Source: Rheinheimera sp.
GTDB taxonomy: Bacteria > Pseudomonadota > Gammaproteobacteria > Enterobacterales > Alteromonadaceae
Length of the DNA: 50,937 bases
Assembly (NCBI RefSeq): GCF_030824435.1
Contig: NZ_JAVBXS010000035.1
Span: 1 to 50,937 of the forward strand
Direction: 5' to 3'
Under the pieces are notes generated by a model. It made no database searches and was not told where the DNA came from. It saw nothing but the letters and a program-made list of their open reading frames with translations. Within the stretch, counting starts at the first letter, position 1. Each line of letters opens with the position of its first letter. The translations under genes and the position numbers were made by a program. This document shows, piece after piece, positions 1-8,845 of this stretch.

Positions 1-1317
1 AAACCGTCCAATATTGTGTTTGATGAAGAACAAGGCCAAATCAGTCTGGTCGACTGGGGTTCGTCGGTGTTTGCCCAAACCGACGAAAACGGTCAGTACA
101 TCGGCAATAACGTGATGCAATTAATGTCGGCCGACTTACAAAGCTCCAACGCCCGGCTGGGTGATGTTTATTTTATTGGTGCTGAGCAGCGTCAAGGTGG
201 CTTATCCAATCCAAGATTTGATGAACAGGGCGTTGCCGGCACCTTGTATGCGCTGGCGTCCGGGCAGTCCTGTCGTTTTGGCCGTAAAGCATTGCCTGCC
301 CGCAGCCTTGGTTTACCTATGGAATTTGCCACTATGCTCGACAGCATGCTGGCAGATGATGTGTTGTTACGCGCCGATGCAGGAGATTATTTTCTTAAAG
401 TTATGCCCCGCCTGACCCAACTGGTGTTGCCAGATTTGCATTTGTTCGACGATAACCCACTGTTGCCGGTCAGACTAAGTGCTGAATTTAAAGAACTGGA
501 TACAGTGGTCTATTCCTCGCGAAAGTCATTTTTACGCGAACATAGTGAAGAAGAAGGTATCCAGTATGTGGATGACGTGCAGTTGGAACGTTATTACAAA
601 AATTATTTAGAAGGTATGGGTGAAACTGAAAAGGCCTTTGTTGCTGCGGTCAGCCGGTTGGCCCGTTATCCGGTGGTCGGCGGCCTGGCCATTCACTGGC
701 AACAACAGGGAGTTTATATCGACTGTAATCTTCACCTGTATGATAAAACACTACAAAGTGCTTTTAGTCTGGCGCTGAATAACGTGGTTTATCTGGCGCA
801 AGCTATCGCTAAAGTGGGTATTTTTAAAGCTTGTTTATTTAATGCCCGCCAGACCATCCATTTATCACGTGTAAACACCAACACGCCTTTTTCAGCAAAC
901 GCCGGGCTTATTATTCCTTATGAAGTTGCAACAGCTTTGAGTCTGGATGAAAGCAGCAAACAACATTCATATTTTGAAGATGGTAAAGACCCCGATGAAC
1001 AGCTGGTGTTGCCCGATGCTATCATGGCGGATATCGCCAAACTGAATCTTATTCGCCACAGTGGCTGTATTATTTTTGAAGTCACAACTTTGTATATGAA
1101 AATTCACAGTTACTTTCATTTACTGGACCCAGCGAAAGAGGTCGAGTTTGCTGCATTATTGGCGAATATCCTGAAAAATGTCAGCCTGATCACCGGCGAA
1201 GGTGTGGGCGGCTTTATGAAATTACCCCACAAAGATACCCGTTATTTTCCACATCAGATGGTACAAAATGCCCGTTATTACCCGGCAAATCCAAAACAAT
1301 ACAATGCCTTATCATAG
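1..1317 (+). CDS. Protein-kinase-like protein, 5'-truncated by the window edge
   Basis: This is the C-terminal 438 codons of a longer gene. The frame is open from base 1, where it reads K-P-S-N-I-V-F-D, and 13 residues later S-L-V-D-W-G. This is the pattern of a Ser/Thr kinase catalytic loop (H-x-D-x-K-P-x-N) followed by the metal-binding DFG motif, here DWG. The catalytic HxD lies just outside the window. A GTG at base 16 is in frame but falls inside the kinase core, so it is not the real start. After the kinase C-lobe (to about residue 140) come roughly 290 residues that I do not recognise, with no clear membrane segment. Its substrate is unknown. The next gene, a diguanylate cyclase, lies 110 bp downstream on the same strand. 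Kinase-like identity is fairly secure; whether it is active cannot be judged from this part. Confidence 0.72.
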   Translation, partial: KPSNIVFDEEQGQISLVDWGSSVFAQTDENGQYIGNNVMQLMSADLQSSNARLGDVYFIGAEQRQGGLSNPRFDEQGVAGTLYALASGQSCRFGRKALPARSLGLPMEFATMLDSMLADDVLLRADAGDYFLKVMPRLTQLVLPDLHLFDDNPLLPVRLSAEFKELDTVVYSSRKSFLREHSEEEGIQYVDDVQLERYYKNYLEGMGETEKAFVAAVSRLARYPVVGGLAIHWQQQGVYIDCNLHLYDKTLQSAFSLALNNVVYLAQAIAKVGIFKACLFNARQTIHLSRVNTNTPFSANAGLIIPYEVATALSLDESSKQHSYFEDGKDPDEQLVLPDAIMADIAKLNLIRHSGCIIFEVTTLYMKIHSYFHLLDPAKEVEFAALLANILKNVSLITGEGVGGFMKLPHKDTRYFPHQMVQNARYYPANPKQYNALS

Positions 1318-1427
1318 CAATATCAGATTTTCATAATATTTTCAGCCTAAAGGTTCTCCCTCTGCTACCTTTGATCTGAGGTATCACCTGCTTTCGCGGG
1401 CAACCATAACGGACTTTGGTTATCGCT

Positions 1428-2321
1428 ATGAGTGACGAAGAAAAATGGTCGCAACAACAACTGCAGATTTTTAAAGCTATCGCGGATAACTCTGGCGCCA
1501 TCATTGGGGCCAAGTCACTTGATGGTGAATATCTTTATGTTAATCAACAATATGGCCGTTTATTTCAACGCCCGGTCAGTGATTTTATTGGTCGTAAAGA
1601 CAGTGAGTTGTTTCCCACAGACACTGCAGCCCAGTTCAGGCGGGCAGATTTACTGGCACAGCGCAGTACCAATCCTTTTAGTGTGGAAGAAGTGGTGCCT
1701 GTTGATGGTATAGACCGCGATTTTCTTTCAATTAAGTTTCCTATTTTTTCCACTGAAGGCACCTTGTTTGCAACTGGCCTTGTTGCTGCAGATATCAGCA
1801 AAATTAAAGATTTACAGCGCCAATTGCAGAATATGGCTGATCATGATGTGCTGACAGAATGCTACAACAGGCGGAAAATCATGGAAATTGCCGCACTTTA
1901 CCTGAAAAAAGCCAAAAGATATCAGCAGGATATGGCGGTACTGGTGTTTGATCTGGACCATTTTAAACAGGTCAACGATACCTTTGGCCATGCGGTCGGC
2001 GACTGTATCCTGAGCGGTTTTGTCGACAGGGTAAACGCCGAACTACGCAAACCCGATGAACTGGGGCGGCTGGGCGGAGAAGAATTTATTGCGATATTGC
2101 CTGACACCAGTGCAGTGTCGGCCTTAGCACTGGCAGAACGTATCCGCGATAAAATTGCCAATTGGTATCCGGAGCAACTGGCGGGCCAACAACTGACCAG
2201 CAGTATTGGCATTGCCGGTTTTTCTTTGTCATTACAATCACTGGATGAGCTGGTTGCTGCTGCCGATCACGCCTTGTATCAGGCCAAGGCCAATGGCAGA
2301 AACTGTGTCAGATTGTATTAA
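1428..2321 (+). CDS. PAS-GGDEF diguanylate cyclase
   Basis: Predicted diguanylate cyclase that makes cyclic di-GMP from two GTP. An N-terminal PAS sensor domain covers about residues 10-120, with a typical I-x-G-A-K-x-L-D-G-E-Y-L-Y-V-N stretch. A short coiled linker follows, then a GGDEF domain (about 135-297). The active-site motif is GGEEF at residues 216-220, a catalytically competent variant. An RxxD inhibitory site (R-K-P-D, 207-210) sits exactly five residues upstream, so product inhibition is expected. There is no signal peptide or membrane segment, so sensing is cytoplasmic; the PAS ligand is unknown. I chose ATG 1428. An in-frame TTG at 1416 would add four residues but has no room for a ribosome-binding site. 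It may be co-transcribed with the kinase-like gene upstream. Confidence 0.9.
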   Translation: MSDEEKWSQQQLQIFKAIADNSGAIIGAKSLDGEYLYVNQQYGRLFQRPVSDFIGRKDSELFPTDTAAQFRRADLLAQRSTNPFSVEEVVPVDGIDRDFLSIKFPIFSTEGTLFATGLVAADISKIKDLQRQLQNMADHDVLTECYNRRKIMEIAALYLKKAKRYQQDMAVLVFDLDHFKQVNDTFGHAVGDCILSGFVDRVNAELRKPDELGRLGGEEFIAILPDTSAVSALALAERIRDKIANWYPEQLAGQQLTSSIGIAGFSLSLQSLDELVAAADHALYQAKANGRNCVRLY

Positions 2322-2406
2322 CAGTCTGCACAGCAGTTGTTGTCACAGGACTTTTCAATCTAAAACGTCAGGCCTATGATGGTCGCCTTTATTTGGGGAG
2401 GCCATG

Positions 2407-4257
2407 ATGTCTACATTTTTTCGCTGTTGTGTTGCATTTGTTGTTTGTATCCTTGGCAGCAATCCGCTGTTCCATTTGCAGGCTGCTGTAAAAGACCAAC
2501 ATAGTTTTGCCAATCCGGAGCACATCAGCTCCACCCGGCTAAAGCTGGATGTCAGCGTCGATTTTGAAAAATCTGAACTGCGTGGTTTTGTTGAACACCA
2601 GTTTAAACGTCATCAGCCAAACGCCAACACTCTGGTGCTCGACAGCAGGGCTTTGGTGATAGAAAAAGTGCTGCAACAAAACGCAACAGGCCAATGGTCA
2701 GCAGCAACTTTTCAACTTGGCCAGCCAAGTGGCATCCTGGGGCAAAGTCTGAGTATCAAACTTGCACCTGACAGCGAAAAAGTGCGGGTTTATTATCACA
2801 CCACAGCCGACAGCAGCGGTTTACAGTGGCTGAGTGCAGCCCAAACCAGTGAAAAAAAACAACCATTTTTGTTTAGCCAGTCACAAGCCATTCACGCCAG
2901 AAGCTGGATCCCACTGCAGGATACACCAGCGGTCAGAGTGAGTTACCAGGCGAGGGTGCGCACACCAAAACAGTTACTGGCTGTGATGAGTGCTGACAAC
3001 AGTAAAAACACTGAGCGTGACGGCGATTATCTGTTTGAGATGCCTCAACCTATACCGGCTTATCTGATAGCTTTGGCGGTCGGAGATCTGCATTTTAAAG
3101 CCATGTCAGCACAAACCGGAGTTTATGCCGAAAAAACCTGGCTGGACAAAGCAAGCAATGAGTTTGCCGACACCCAGCATATGATGGACGTGGCATCGCG
3201 GCTCTATGGCCAATATCCGTGGGGCCGTTATGACTTGTTAATCCTGCCGGCAAGTTTCCCTTTTGGTGGTATGGAAAACCCGCGTCTTTCTTTTATTACC
3301 CCAACGGTGATCACAGGTGATAAAAGTCTGGTCAGCCTGATAGCCCATGAACTGGCGCATTCCTGGTCGGGTAATCTGATTACCAACAGCAATTGGGAAG
3401 ACTTGTGGTTAAACGAAGGTTTTACCAACTTTTTTGAAAACAGATTAATGGCCGAAGTGTACGGCAAAGGCCGGGCCGATATGGAATACAGTCTGAGTGT
3501 GGCCGATTTGCAACGGGCCTTACCTGATTTATCTCAGGCTGATCAGGCGTTAAAACTGCAACTGGCAGGTCGCGACCCTGATGAAGCATTCAGCCCTGTT
3601 GCTTATGTCAAAGGTCAGTTGTTTTTAAGTTATCTGGAACAACAATTTGGTCGTCAGCGTTTTGACGAGTTTGTGTCTTTATACTTTAAAACTTTTGCTT
3701 TTCAGTCGATGGATACACAAAGGTTTTTGGCATTTTTACAAACAAACCTGTTAGAAAAATATCCTGGATTAGTTACTGCAGCCGATGTTCAACGCTGGGT
3801 GTTTCAGGGCGGCTTGCCAGACACTTATCCAAAACGTCCTTCTGATGCTTTTGTTCAGGTAGAACAGCAACTGGCGCTGTTTCTCAAAGGTTCGCCAAAC
3901 TGGCAAACCAGTCAATGGACTGTGCATCAATGGTTACATCTGCTGGACAAGTTGCCGCAGCAGTTATCAGCGCAGCAACTGATCACACTGGATCAGCAAT
4001 TTGCCTTCAGCCAAAGCAAAAATGCCGAAATTTTTGTCGCCTGGAACCGGCTGGCATTGCCACTGAATTACGAAGCGCTGCAACAACCTCTGCAACAGTT
4101 TTTATTGCATGTCGGACGTTCTAAGTTTGTGGTGCCGTTATACCGGGCTTTGGCAACAAATCCGCACTGGGCGGAATTTGGCAAAAATGTTTATCAGCAA
4201 GCCAGGGCGGGGTACCATCCGCTGACACAGGCGCAGGTGGATAAAATTTTTCAATAA
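2407..4257 (+). CDS. Exported M1 family aminopeptidase, LTA4-hydrolase/aminopeptidase-B type
   Basis: Zinc aminopeptidase of family M1, predicted to be periplasmic or secreted and to trim N-terminal residues from peptides. An N-terminal hydrophobic signal peptide ends near L-Q-A-A (about residue 28). The substrate-anchoring motif G-G-M-E-N-P precedes the zinc site HELAH (314-318), with the third ligand Glu337 in W-L-N-E-G, which is exact HExxH-18-E spacing. The G-G-M-E-N-P-R-L-S-F wording and the H-S-W-S-G-N stretch resemble leukotriene A4 hydrolase and the cold-adapted aminopeptidases of marine bacteria more than PepN. Ribosome-binding site GGGGAGG at 2395-2401 fits ATG 2407 (5 nt) better than ATG 2404 (2 nt). 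Family assignment is secure; exact specificity is not. Confidence 0.88.
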   Translation: MSTFFRCCVAFVVCILGSNPLFHLQAAVKDQHSFANPEHISSTRLKLDVSVDFEKSELRGFVEHQFKRHQPNANTLVLDSRALVIEKVLQQNATGQWSAATFQLGQPSGILGQSLSIKLAPDSEKVRVYYHTTADSSGLQWLSAAQTSEKKQPFLFSQSQAIHARSWIPLQDTPAVRVSYQARVRTPKQLLAVMSADNSKNTERDGDYLFEMPQPIPAYLIALAVGDLHFKAMSAQTGVYAEKTWLDKASNEFADTQHMMDVASRLYGQYPWGRYDLLILPASFPFGGMENPRLSFITPTVITGDKSLVSLIAHELAHSWSGNLITNSNWEDLWLNEGFTNFFENRLMAEVYGKGRADMEYSLSVADLQRALPDLSQADQALKLQLAGRDPDEAFSPVAYVKGQLFLSYLEQQFGRQRFDEFVSLYFKTFAFQSMDTQRFLAFLQTNLLEKYPGLVTAADVQRWVFQGGLPDTYPKRPSDAFVQVEQQLALFLKGSPNWQTSQWTVHQWLHLLDKLPQQLSAQQLITLDQQFAFSQSKNAEIFVAWNRLALPLNYEALQQPLQQFLLHVGRSKFVVPLYRALATNPHWAEFGKNVYQQARAGYHPLTQAQVDKIFQ

Positions 4258-4316
4258 AATGAACGCAATAAGCAACATCATTTAACAGTTTACCAGGCTT
4301 ATTGTGATTAATATGC

Positions 4317-4345
4317 AAGCCGGCTACAGCGCTGGCTTATGTTTT
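4317..4345 (+). terminator. Weak hairpin after the M1 aminopeptidase gene
   Basis: An eight-pair stem (4317-4324 with 4331-4338, one G-U pair) closes a six-base loop and is followed by ATGTTTTAA. The U-run is poor, so it could be a weak terminator or only an mRNA end structure. Confidence 0.35.
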
Positions 4346-4428
4346 AAGTCGGGGTTCAGCTGAAGTTGTCACAATGCCAGCACTTTAATTGCAATCAAAA
4401 AACTCGTTCGCCCTGATGGAGAAACACA

Positions 4429-5097
4429 ATGAAACTAATATGGCCACTGATGTTAATAAGCACTGTGCTCAGCACCACAGTCAGCGCCGAAGAATCACTG
4501 GCACTTATTACAGTGCAGGGCTCAGGTATGGTTGCGGCGGCGCCGGATCAGGCCAGATTACAAATGACAGTGGGTAGCCGCCAAACATCTGTTAATAAAG
4601 CCAAAATCGAAGTAGACGGCAAAATGGCGCAGCTAACCTCCATGGTACAAAAACTGGGTATTGCCACAGCGGATATCAATAACGCACCTCTGCGGATTTA
4701 CCCTGAATACCAGCAAGACCAAAAAGCAGTTGAGATGTACCGTGTCGAGCGCGAGCTGACTGTGCAGGTACGGGATTTGACCAAATATCCGGCTTTACTG
4801 GAACAAGCTGCCGCACTTGGCATTACCCAGCTGTCACCGGCCGAACTGTTAGTGTCTGAACCCGCCCCTTTATATCAGCAGGCATTAAGCCTTGCTTATG
4901 CTGACGCTGAACAAAAAGCACAACAACTGGCAAAACTCAGTGGCCGTAAAATTAAGCAGGTACATCAAATTCAGGAGCAGGGTGTATCACCATCTCCACG
5001 ACATAAAATGGCGATGATGGCCTCAGAGGCTTTGCAGTTTGGCAGTAATCAGGTGCGTGCCGACCTGTCAATACAGTTTGAACTTGCCAAACCCTGA
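4429..5097 (+). CDS. Periplasmic SIMPL-domain (DUF541) protein
   Basis: A 222-residue exported protein with a signal peptide (about residues 1-20, ending V-S-A-E-E) and one SIMPL/DUF541 domain over the rest. The hallmark is the start of the mature part, I-T-V-Q-G-S-G-M-V-A-A-A-P-D-Q-A, followed by alternating beta strands. The C-terminal half includes the A-x-x-K-A-Q-Q-L-A helix that is typical of the family. SIMPL proteins are oligomeric periplasmic proteins. E. coli YggE has been linked to oxidative-stress tolerance, but no enzymatic activity is established. GGAGA at 4419-4423 serves as ribosome-binding site. It sits alone between the peptidase and msrC. Confidence 0.85.
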   Translation: MKLIWPLMLISTVLSTTVSAEESLALITVQGSGMVAAAPDQARLQMTVGSRQTSVNKAKIEVDGKMAQLTSMVQKLGIATADINNAPLRIYPEYQQDQKAVEMYRVERELTVQVRDLTKYPALLEQAAALGITQLSPAELLVSEPAPLYQQALSLAYADAEQKAQQLAKLSGRKIKQVHQIQEQGVSPSPRHKMAMMASEALQFGSNQVRADLSIQFELAKP

Positions 5098-5179
5098 TAA
5101 ATGTTCCGCCCAAAGGTTTAAATTTATAGCTAAACCAAGTAAGGTAGGGACCTTTGTTGTAGCAAGATACTGAAGACCC

Positions 5180-5653
5180 ATGTTTGCTGAAAAATTAGAC
5201 TTTTACCGCACTTTAACTGCTCAGGCGCAAGCATTGATTGCAGATGAAACCGACCTTATTGCCAATATGGCCAACCTCAGTGCGCTGTTGTTTAATGAAA
5301 TGCCTGATCTGAACTGGTCAGGCTTTTATATTTTAAGACAAGATGAACTGGTATTAGGCCCTTTCCAGGGCAAACCTGCTTGTGTACGTATTGCCGTAGG
5401 TAAAGGGGTTTGTGGCACTGCTGTTGCCAGTGGCGACATTCAGCTGGTGAAAGATGTGCACGAGTTTCCAGGGCATATTGCCTGTGATGCCGCCAGTAAT
5501 TCAGAAATAGTGCTTCCGGTGCGGCTGCGCGGCGACATTATTGCCGTGCTTGATATTGATAGCCCGTCGCTTGCCCGTTTTGATGAAGCCGACAAACAGG
5601 GGCTGAGCGAGCTGGTGGCTATTTTTGAACGCCGGCTGGAACAAACTTTATGA
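5180..5653 (+). CDS. msrC: Free methionine-(R)-sulfoxide reductase (GAF domain)
   Basis: Reduces free L-methionine-(R)-S-oxide to methionine in the cytoplasm, using thioredoxin-type reductant. The whole 157-residue protein is one GAF domain. The three family cysteines are present at 68, 78 and 102; their 10- and 24-residue spacings are the same as those of C84, C94 and C118 in the E. coli enzyme. The stretch G-V-C-G-T-A and C-D-A-A-S-N-S-E-I-V match the active-site region. It is the first gene of a run with the acidic protein, proQ and prc. Its stop overlaps the next start as ATGA. E. coli likewise keeps yebR (msrC) close to proQ and prc, which supports the call. Confidence 0.95.
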   Translation: MFAEKLDFYRTLTAQAQALIADETDLIANMANLSALLFNEMPDLNWSGFYILRQDELVLGPFQGKPACVRIAVGKGVCGTAVASGDIQLVKDVHEFPGHIACDAASNSEIVLPVRLRGDIIAVLDIDSPSLARFDEADKQGLSELVAIFERRLEQTL

Positions 5654-5994
5654 AAGATCTGGTCTCGATTCACGACTACTTATTCAGCCTGACGGATGTC
5701 GGAGACTGGGAAGGTGATGAAGAGTTGGTTGCAGACCGCATCAATGCTATATACCATGCCGTGTGGCAACAAATCCCCGAAGACACTGAAGTTGCATTGA
5801 TAGATAAACTGCTTCGTGATATCTGGGACCAGCTGCGTGGCAGCCTGGTATTAATTGAAGCCGACGAATACGAATTAATCGACTGGGCCCTGGCCCACAC
5901 CAGAAAAGTTCTGGATAAAGCTGTCGATGATGAAGATGCTGACGATAACGACAGCGATACCGATGTAGATGACGAAGAAGATGAAGAGTACTGA
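5650..5994 (+). CDS. Small acidic protein between msrC and proQ
   Basis: A 114-residue protein I do not recognise. Residues 1-90 look helical and globular, with conserved-looking W-E-G-D-E-E and A-I-Y-H-A-V-W-Q-Q blocks. The last 22 residues are almost entirely Asp/Glu (from D-D-E-D-A-D-D to E-E-D-E-E-Y). There is no signal peptide or membrane segment. It overlaps msrC by ATGA and ends three bases before the proQ start, so the three genes are translationally coupled. The acidic tail next to a basic RNA chaperone invites the idea of a partner or nucleic-acid mimic for ProQ, but nothing in the sequence proves it. The gene itself is well supported by the coupling and tight spacing. Confidence 0.85.
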   Translation: MKDLVSIHDYLFSLTDVGDWEGDEELVADRINAIYHAVWQQIPEDTEVALIDKLLRDIWDQLRGSLVLIEADEYELIDWALAHTRKVLDKAVDDEDADDNDSDTDVDDEEDEEY

Positions 5995-5997
5995 TGC

Positions 5998-6720
5998 ATG
6001 ACCAGCCAAGTCGAACCACAAGTTAAACCACACAACGTGAAAGAAATCGTAGCCTTATTAAGTGAACAGTTTCCACTGTGTTTCACGCTGACTGGTGAAG
6101 CTAAACCGCTGAAAGTCGGTATCTTCCAGGATTTGGTTGAACGTTTAAAAGATAATCCGCTGCTGAGCAAAACTCAGTTACGTCAGGCGCTGCGGGTCTA
6201 TACCTCCAGCTGGCGTTATCTGGATGCAGTAAAAGAAGGTGTTGCCCGTATTGACCTCGACGGCACCGCAGGCGAGCTGATTGATCTTCAGCAGGCGGAA
6301 CACGCTTTAAAAACTCTGACCGAAAGTAAAGCCAAAGCTGCTGAAATCCGTAAGGCAAAAATAGCCGAGCAAAAAGCGAAACAACAAACACAAAAACCAA
6401 AAACAGACGGCCGTCCAGCCAATGATCGCAAAGCTGACAAAACTGGTTACAAAAAACCAGCAACAAAGCCTGACGCTCAACCGGCAAAAAGCTCTACTCT
6501 GAAAGAACAACGGCCAAAAGTGCAGGTTGCCAAAGCAGCCGAAAAAGAATTGCAGGCCGTATCGACAGCCGAACTGGTCGTTGGTGCCAAAGTTTTAGTG
6601 AAGCTAGGGCAGAACCCAATGCCAGCCACAGTAGTCGAAGTGGTTAAACAGGATGTCGTGGTGCAATTAGCCTCTGGTATGGTGGTCAAAACGCATAGCG
6701 GCAGTTTGTATCAGGCTTAA
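5998..6720 (+). CDS. proQ: RNA chaperone ProQ
   Basis: ProQ/FinO-family RNA-binding protein that stabilises small RNAs and 3' ends of mRNAs. The N-terminal FinO-like domain (about 10-120) contains the typical L-S-E-Q-F-P-L-C-F and P-L-K-V-G-I-F-Q-D-L blocks. A long basic Lys/Ala/Gln-rich linker (about 120-185) follows. A C-terminal Tudor/KOW-like domain (about 195-240) starts G-A-K-V-L-V-K-L-G and ends S-G-S-L-Y-Q-A. Length (240) is close to the 232 of E. coli ProQ. Prc follows after 16 bp, as in E. coli. Confidence 0.96.
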   Translation: MTSQVEPQVKPHNVKEIVALLSEQFPLCFTLTGEAKPLKVGIFQDLVERLKDNPLLSKTQLRQALRVYTSSWRYLDAVKEGVARIDLDGTAGELIDLQQAEHALKTLTESKAKAAEIRKAKIAEQKAKQQTQKPKTDGRPANDRKADKTGYKKPATKPDAQPAKSSTLKEQRPKVQVAKAAEKELQAVSTAELVVGAKVLVKLGQNPMPATVVEVVKQDVVVQLASGMVVKTHSGSLYQA

Positions 6721-6736
6721 CAACGCAGAGTCTCAG

Positions 6737-8761
6737 ATGAAAAAATTATCCGGTATAGCGGCAGCTTTGCTGCTGATCTCAGGCAGTACGGTACTGGCAG
6801 CAGTCAATTCAGATACTGTGGTGATGCCAAAGCTGGCACAGTTGGACCAGCACTTCACCGCGAGTAAAAGGGTCGCCGCCATTTTTACCCGTGGGCATTA
6901 CCTGCAGGTACAAATAGATGATCAGTTGTCGGCCAAAGTGTTTGAACGCTATCTGGATAGTCTGGACTATTTCCACAATGTAATGCTCAAAAGCGACATT
7001 GATGGTTTTGCCCAATACAAATTTCAGTTTGATGATGCCATTCAAAAAGGCCAGTTTGATTTTGCTTATCAGATGTTTAATCTGAGTATGCAACGCCGCG
7101 CTGAACGTTTTGATTATGCAATCTCTCTGCTGGAACAGCCATTTGACTTCACAGTTGCTGATCAATACGAATATGAACGTGAAGGTGCCCCCTGGCCGAC
7201 AGATTTGGCTCAGTTAAATGAACTCTGGCGTCAAAGGGTCAAGTTTGATGCATTAAATTTAAAACTTGCCGGTAAAAATAATACTGAAATCAAAGACATA
7301 TTGTTAAAACGCTACAAAAGCGCGAAAAAACGTCTGGCACAAACCGAAAGTGAAGACGTATTTCAGCTGGTGTTAAATTCATATGCCCGCAGTATCGAAG
7401 CCCATACATCTTATTTATCTCCCCGTAATGCCGACCGTTTTCAACAGGAAATGAACCTGAGCCTTGAAGGCATTGGCGCAGTACTGCAGCTGGATGATGA
7501 CTACACCACTATTGCCAGTCTGGTCCCGGGTGGTCCTGCGGATCTAACGAAAAAGCTCAAGCCTAAAGACCGTATTGTTGGCGTGGCCCAGGGCAACGAA
7601 GATTTTGTTGATGTGGTGGGTTGGCGTCTTGATGATGTGGTGGACCTGATTAAAGGCCCTAAAGGGTCAAAAGTCAGACTGCAGGTGATGGCAGCGAGTG
7701 ATACCGCAGGCACAACACCCCAACAAATTGAAATTATCCGCGATAAAATCCGCTTGGAAGACAGAGCTGCAAAAGGCGAAGTCTTTAAGTCAATGCTGCA
7801 TCAGAATGGTAAAAATATCGGTGTGATTAATATCCCGAGTTTTTATAACAACCTGACAGAAGACGTGCGAAAAGAACTGACAGCGTTAAAAGAACACAAA
7901 GTCGACGGCATTATTGTTGATTTACGTGGTAACGGCGGTGGTTCTTTACCGGAAGCCATCACCCTGACCGGTTTATTTATCGACAAAGGCCCAGTGGTGC
8001 AAATCCGCGAAGGTAATGGTCGTATTACCCAAAACGATGACACCGACGCCAGTGTATTTTACGAAGGCCCAATGACAGTGATGGTTGACCGTTACAGTGC
8101 CTCAGCATCTGAGATTTTTGCTGCTGCTTTGCAGGATTATGGTCGCGCTGTAATAGTAGGTGAACATACCTTCGGTAAAGGCACAGTACAACAGCACCGC
8201 GGCCTTGGCCGAATTTACGACACCTTTGACGGTGAACTGGGTAGTGTGCAGTACACCATTGCTAAGTTTTATCGCATTAATGGTGGCAGCACCCAACACA
8301 AAGGCGTTGTCCCTGATATTGCATTCCCATCACCAATAGATCCGGCGGAATGGGGTGAAAGCAAAGAGAAAAACGCTTTGCCATGGGATTCAATTCCACC
8401 AGCCAGTTACAGCAGTGCCACAGATATTAAAGTTACTTTACCGCTGTTAATGGAAAAACATCAGCAGCGTATCAAAAAAGAGCCAGAGTTTAATTTCCTG
8501 ATGCAGGACATTGCTGAGTATCAAAAAGAAAAAGATGTCAAAACAGTGTCTCTGAATGAAAAAGAACGTCTGGCGAAAAAAGACGAATTGGCTGCACGCG
8601 AACTGGCCCGCACCAATGAACGTCTGGCACGGTTAAAATTGCCGGTAGTGAAAAAAGCTGATGACGCGCCTGAAGTGCTGGAAAAGCTCGATCCTTTCCT
8701 GGAAGAAGCAGCACTTATCACCTCTGATCTGATTATGAGCAGCAAGTTGGCGAAAAAATAG
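6737..8761 (+). CDS. prc: Tail-specific (C-terminal processing) protease Prc
   Basis: Periplasmic S41 serine protease that degrades proteins with apolar C-termini. In E. coli it trims FtsI and controls peptidoglycan hydrolases. It has a signal peptide (about 1-21), an N-terminal helical region, a PDZ domain (about 235-330), and the protease core. The catalytic Ser456 lies in S-A-S-A-S-E and Lys481 in G-K-G-T-V-Q. They are 25 residues apart, as in E. coli Prc (S452/K477). The Lys/Glu-rich C-terminal region (about 560-674) matches the family. It is the last gene of the msrC-proQ-prc run and is followed by a strong terminator. Confidence 0.96.
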   Translation: MKKLSGIAAALLLISGSTVLAAVNSDTVVMPKLAQLDQHFTASKRVAAIFTRGHYLQVQIDDQLSAKVFERYLDSLDYFHNVMLKSDIDGFAQYKFQFDDAIQKGQFDFAYQMFNLSMQRRAERFDYAISLLEQPFDFTVADQYEYEREGAPWPTDLAQLNELWRQRVKFDALNLKLAGKNNTEIKDILLKRYKSAKKRLAQTESEDVFQLVLNSYARSIEAHTSYLSPRNADRFQQEMNLSLEGIGAVLQLDDDYTTIASLVPGGPADLTKKLKPKDRIVGVAQGNEDFVDVVGWRLDDVVDLIKGPKGSKVRLQVMAASDTAGTTPQQIEIIRDKIRLEDRAAKGEVFKSMLHQNGKNIGVINIPSFYNNLTEDVRKELTALKEHKVDGIIVDLRGNGGGSLPEAITLTGLFIDKGPVVQIREGNGRITQNDDTDASVFYEGPMTVMVDRYSASASEIFAAALQDYGRAVIVGEHTFGKGTVQQHRGLGRIYDTFDGELGSVQYTIAKFYRINGGSTQHKGVVPDIAFPSPIDPAEWGESKEKNALPWDSIPPASYSSATDIKVTLPLLMEKHQQRIKKEPEFNFLMQDIAEYQKEKDVKTVSLNEKERLAKKDELAARELARTNERLARLKLPVVKKADDAPEVLEKLDPFLEEAALITSDLIMSSKLAKK

Positions 8762-8788
8762 CTTCAGATCAACAGCATTATCCCCCGA

Positions 8789-8818
8789 CAAAGGACTGGT
8801 TTCAGTCCTTTGTTTTTT
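8789..8818 (+). terminator. Rho-independent terminator after prc
   Basis: A perfect ten-pair stem (8789-8798 with 8803-8812) around the loop GTTT is followed by six T (8813-8818). It ends the msrC-proQ-prc transcript. Confidence 0.9.
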
Positions 8819-8845
8819 AAGTGAACTTTAGTTTAGGTTTTTTGC

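Noticed and set aside
5676-6170. A 164-codon minus-strand frame over the acidic gene and proQ.
   Set aside because: Its Ser-rich runs are the complement of the Asp/Glu codons of the acidic tail; it is a shadow.
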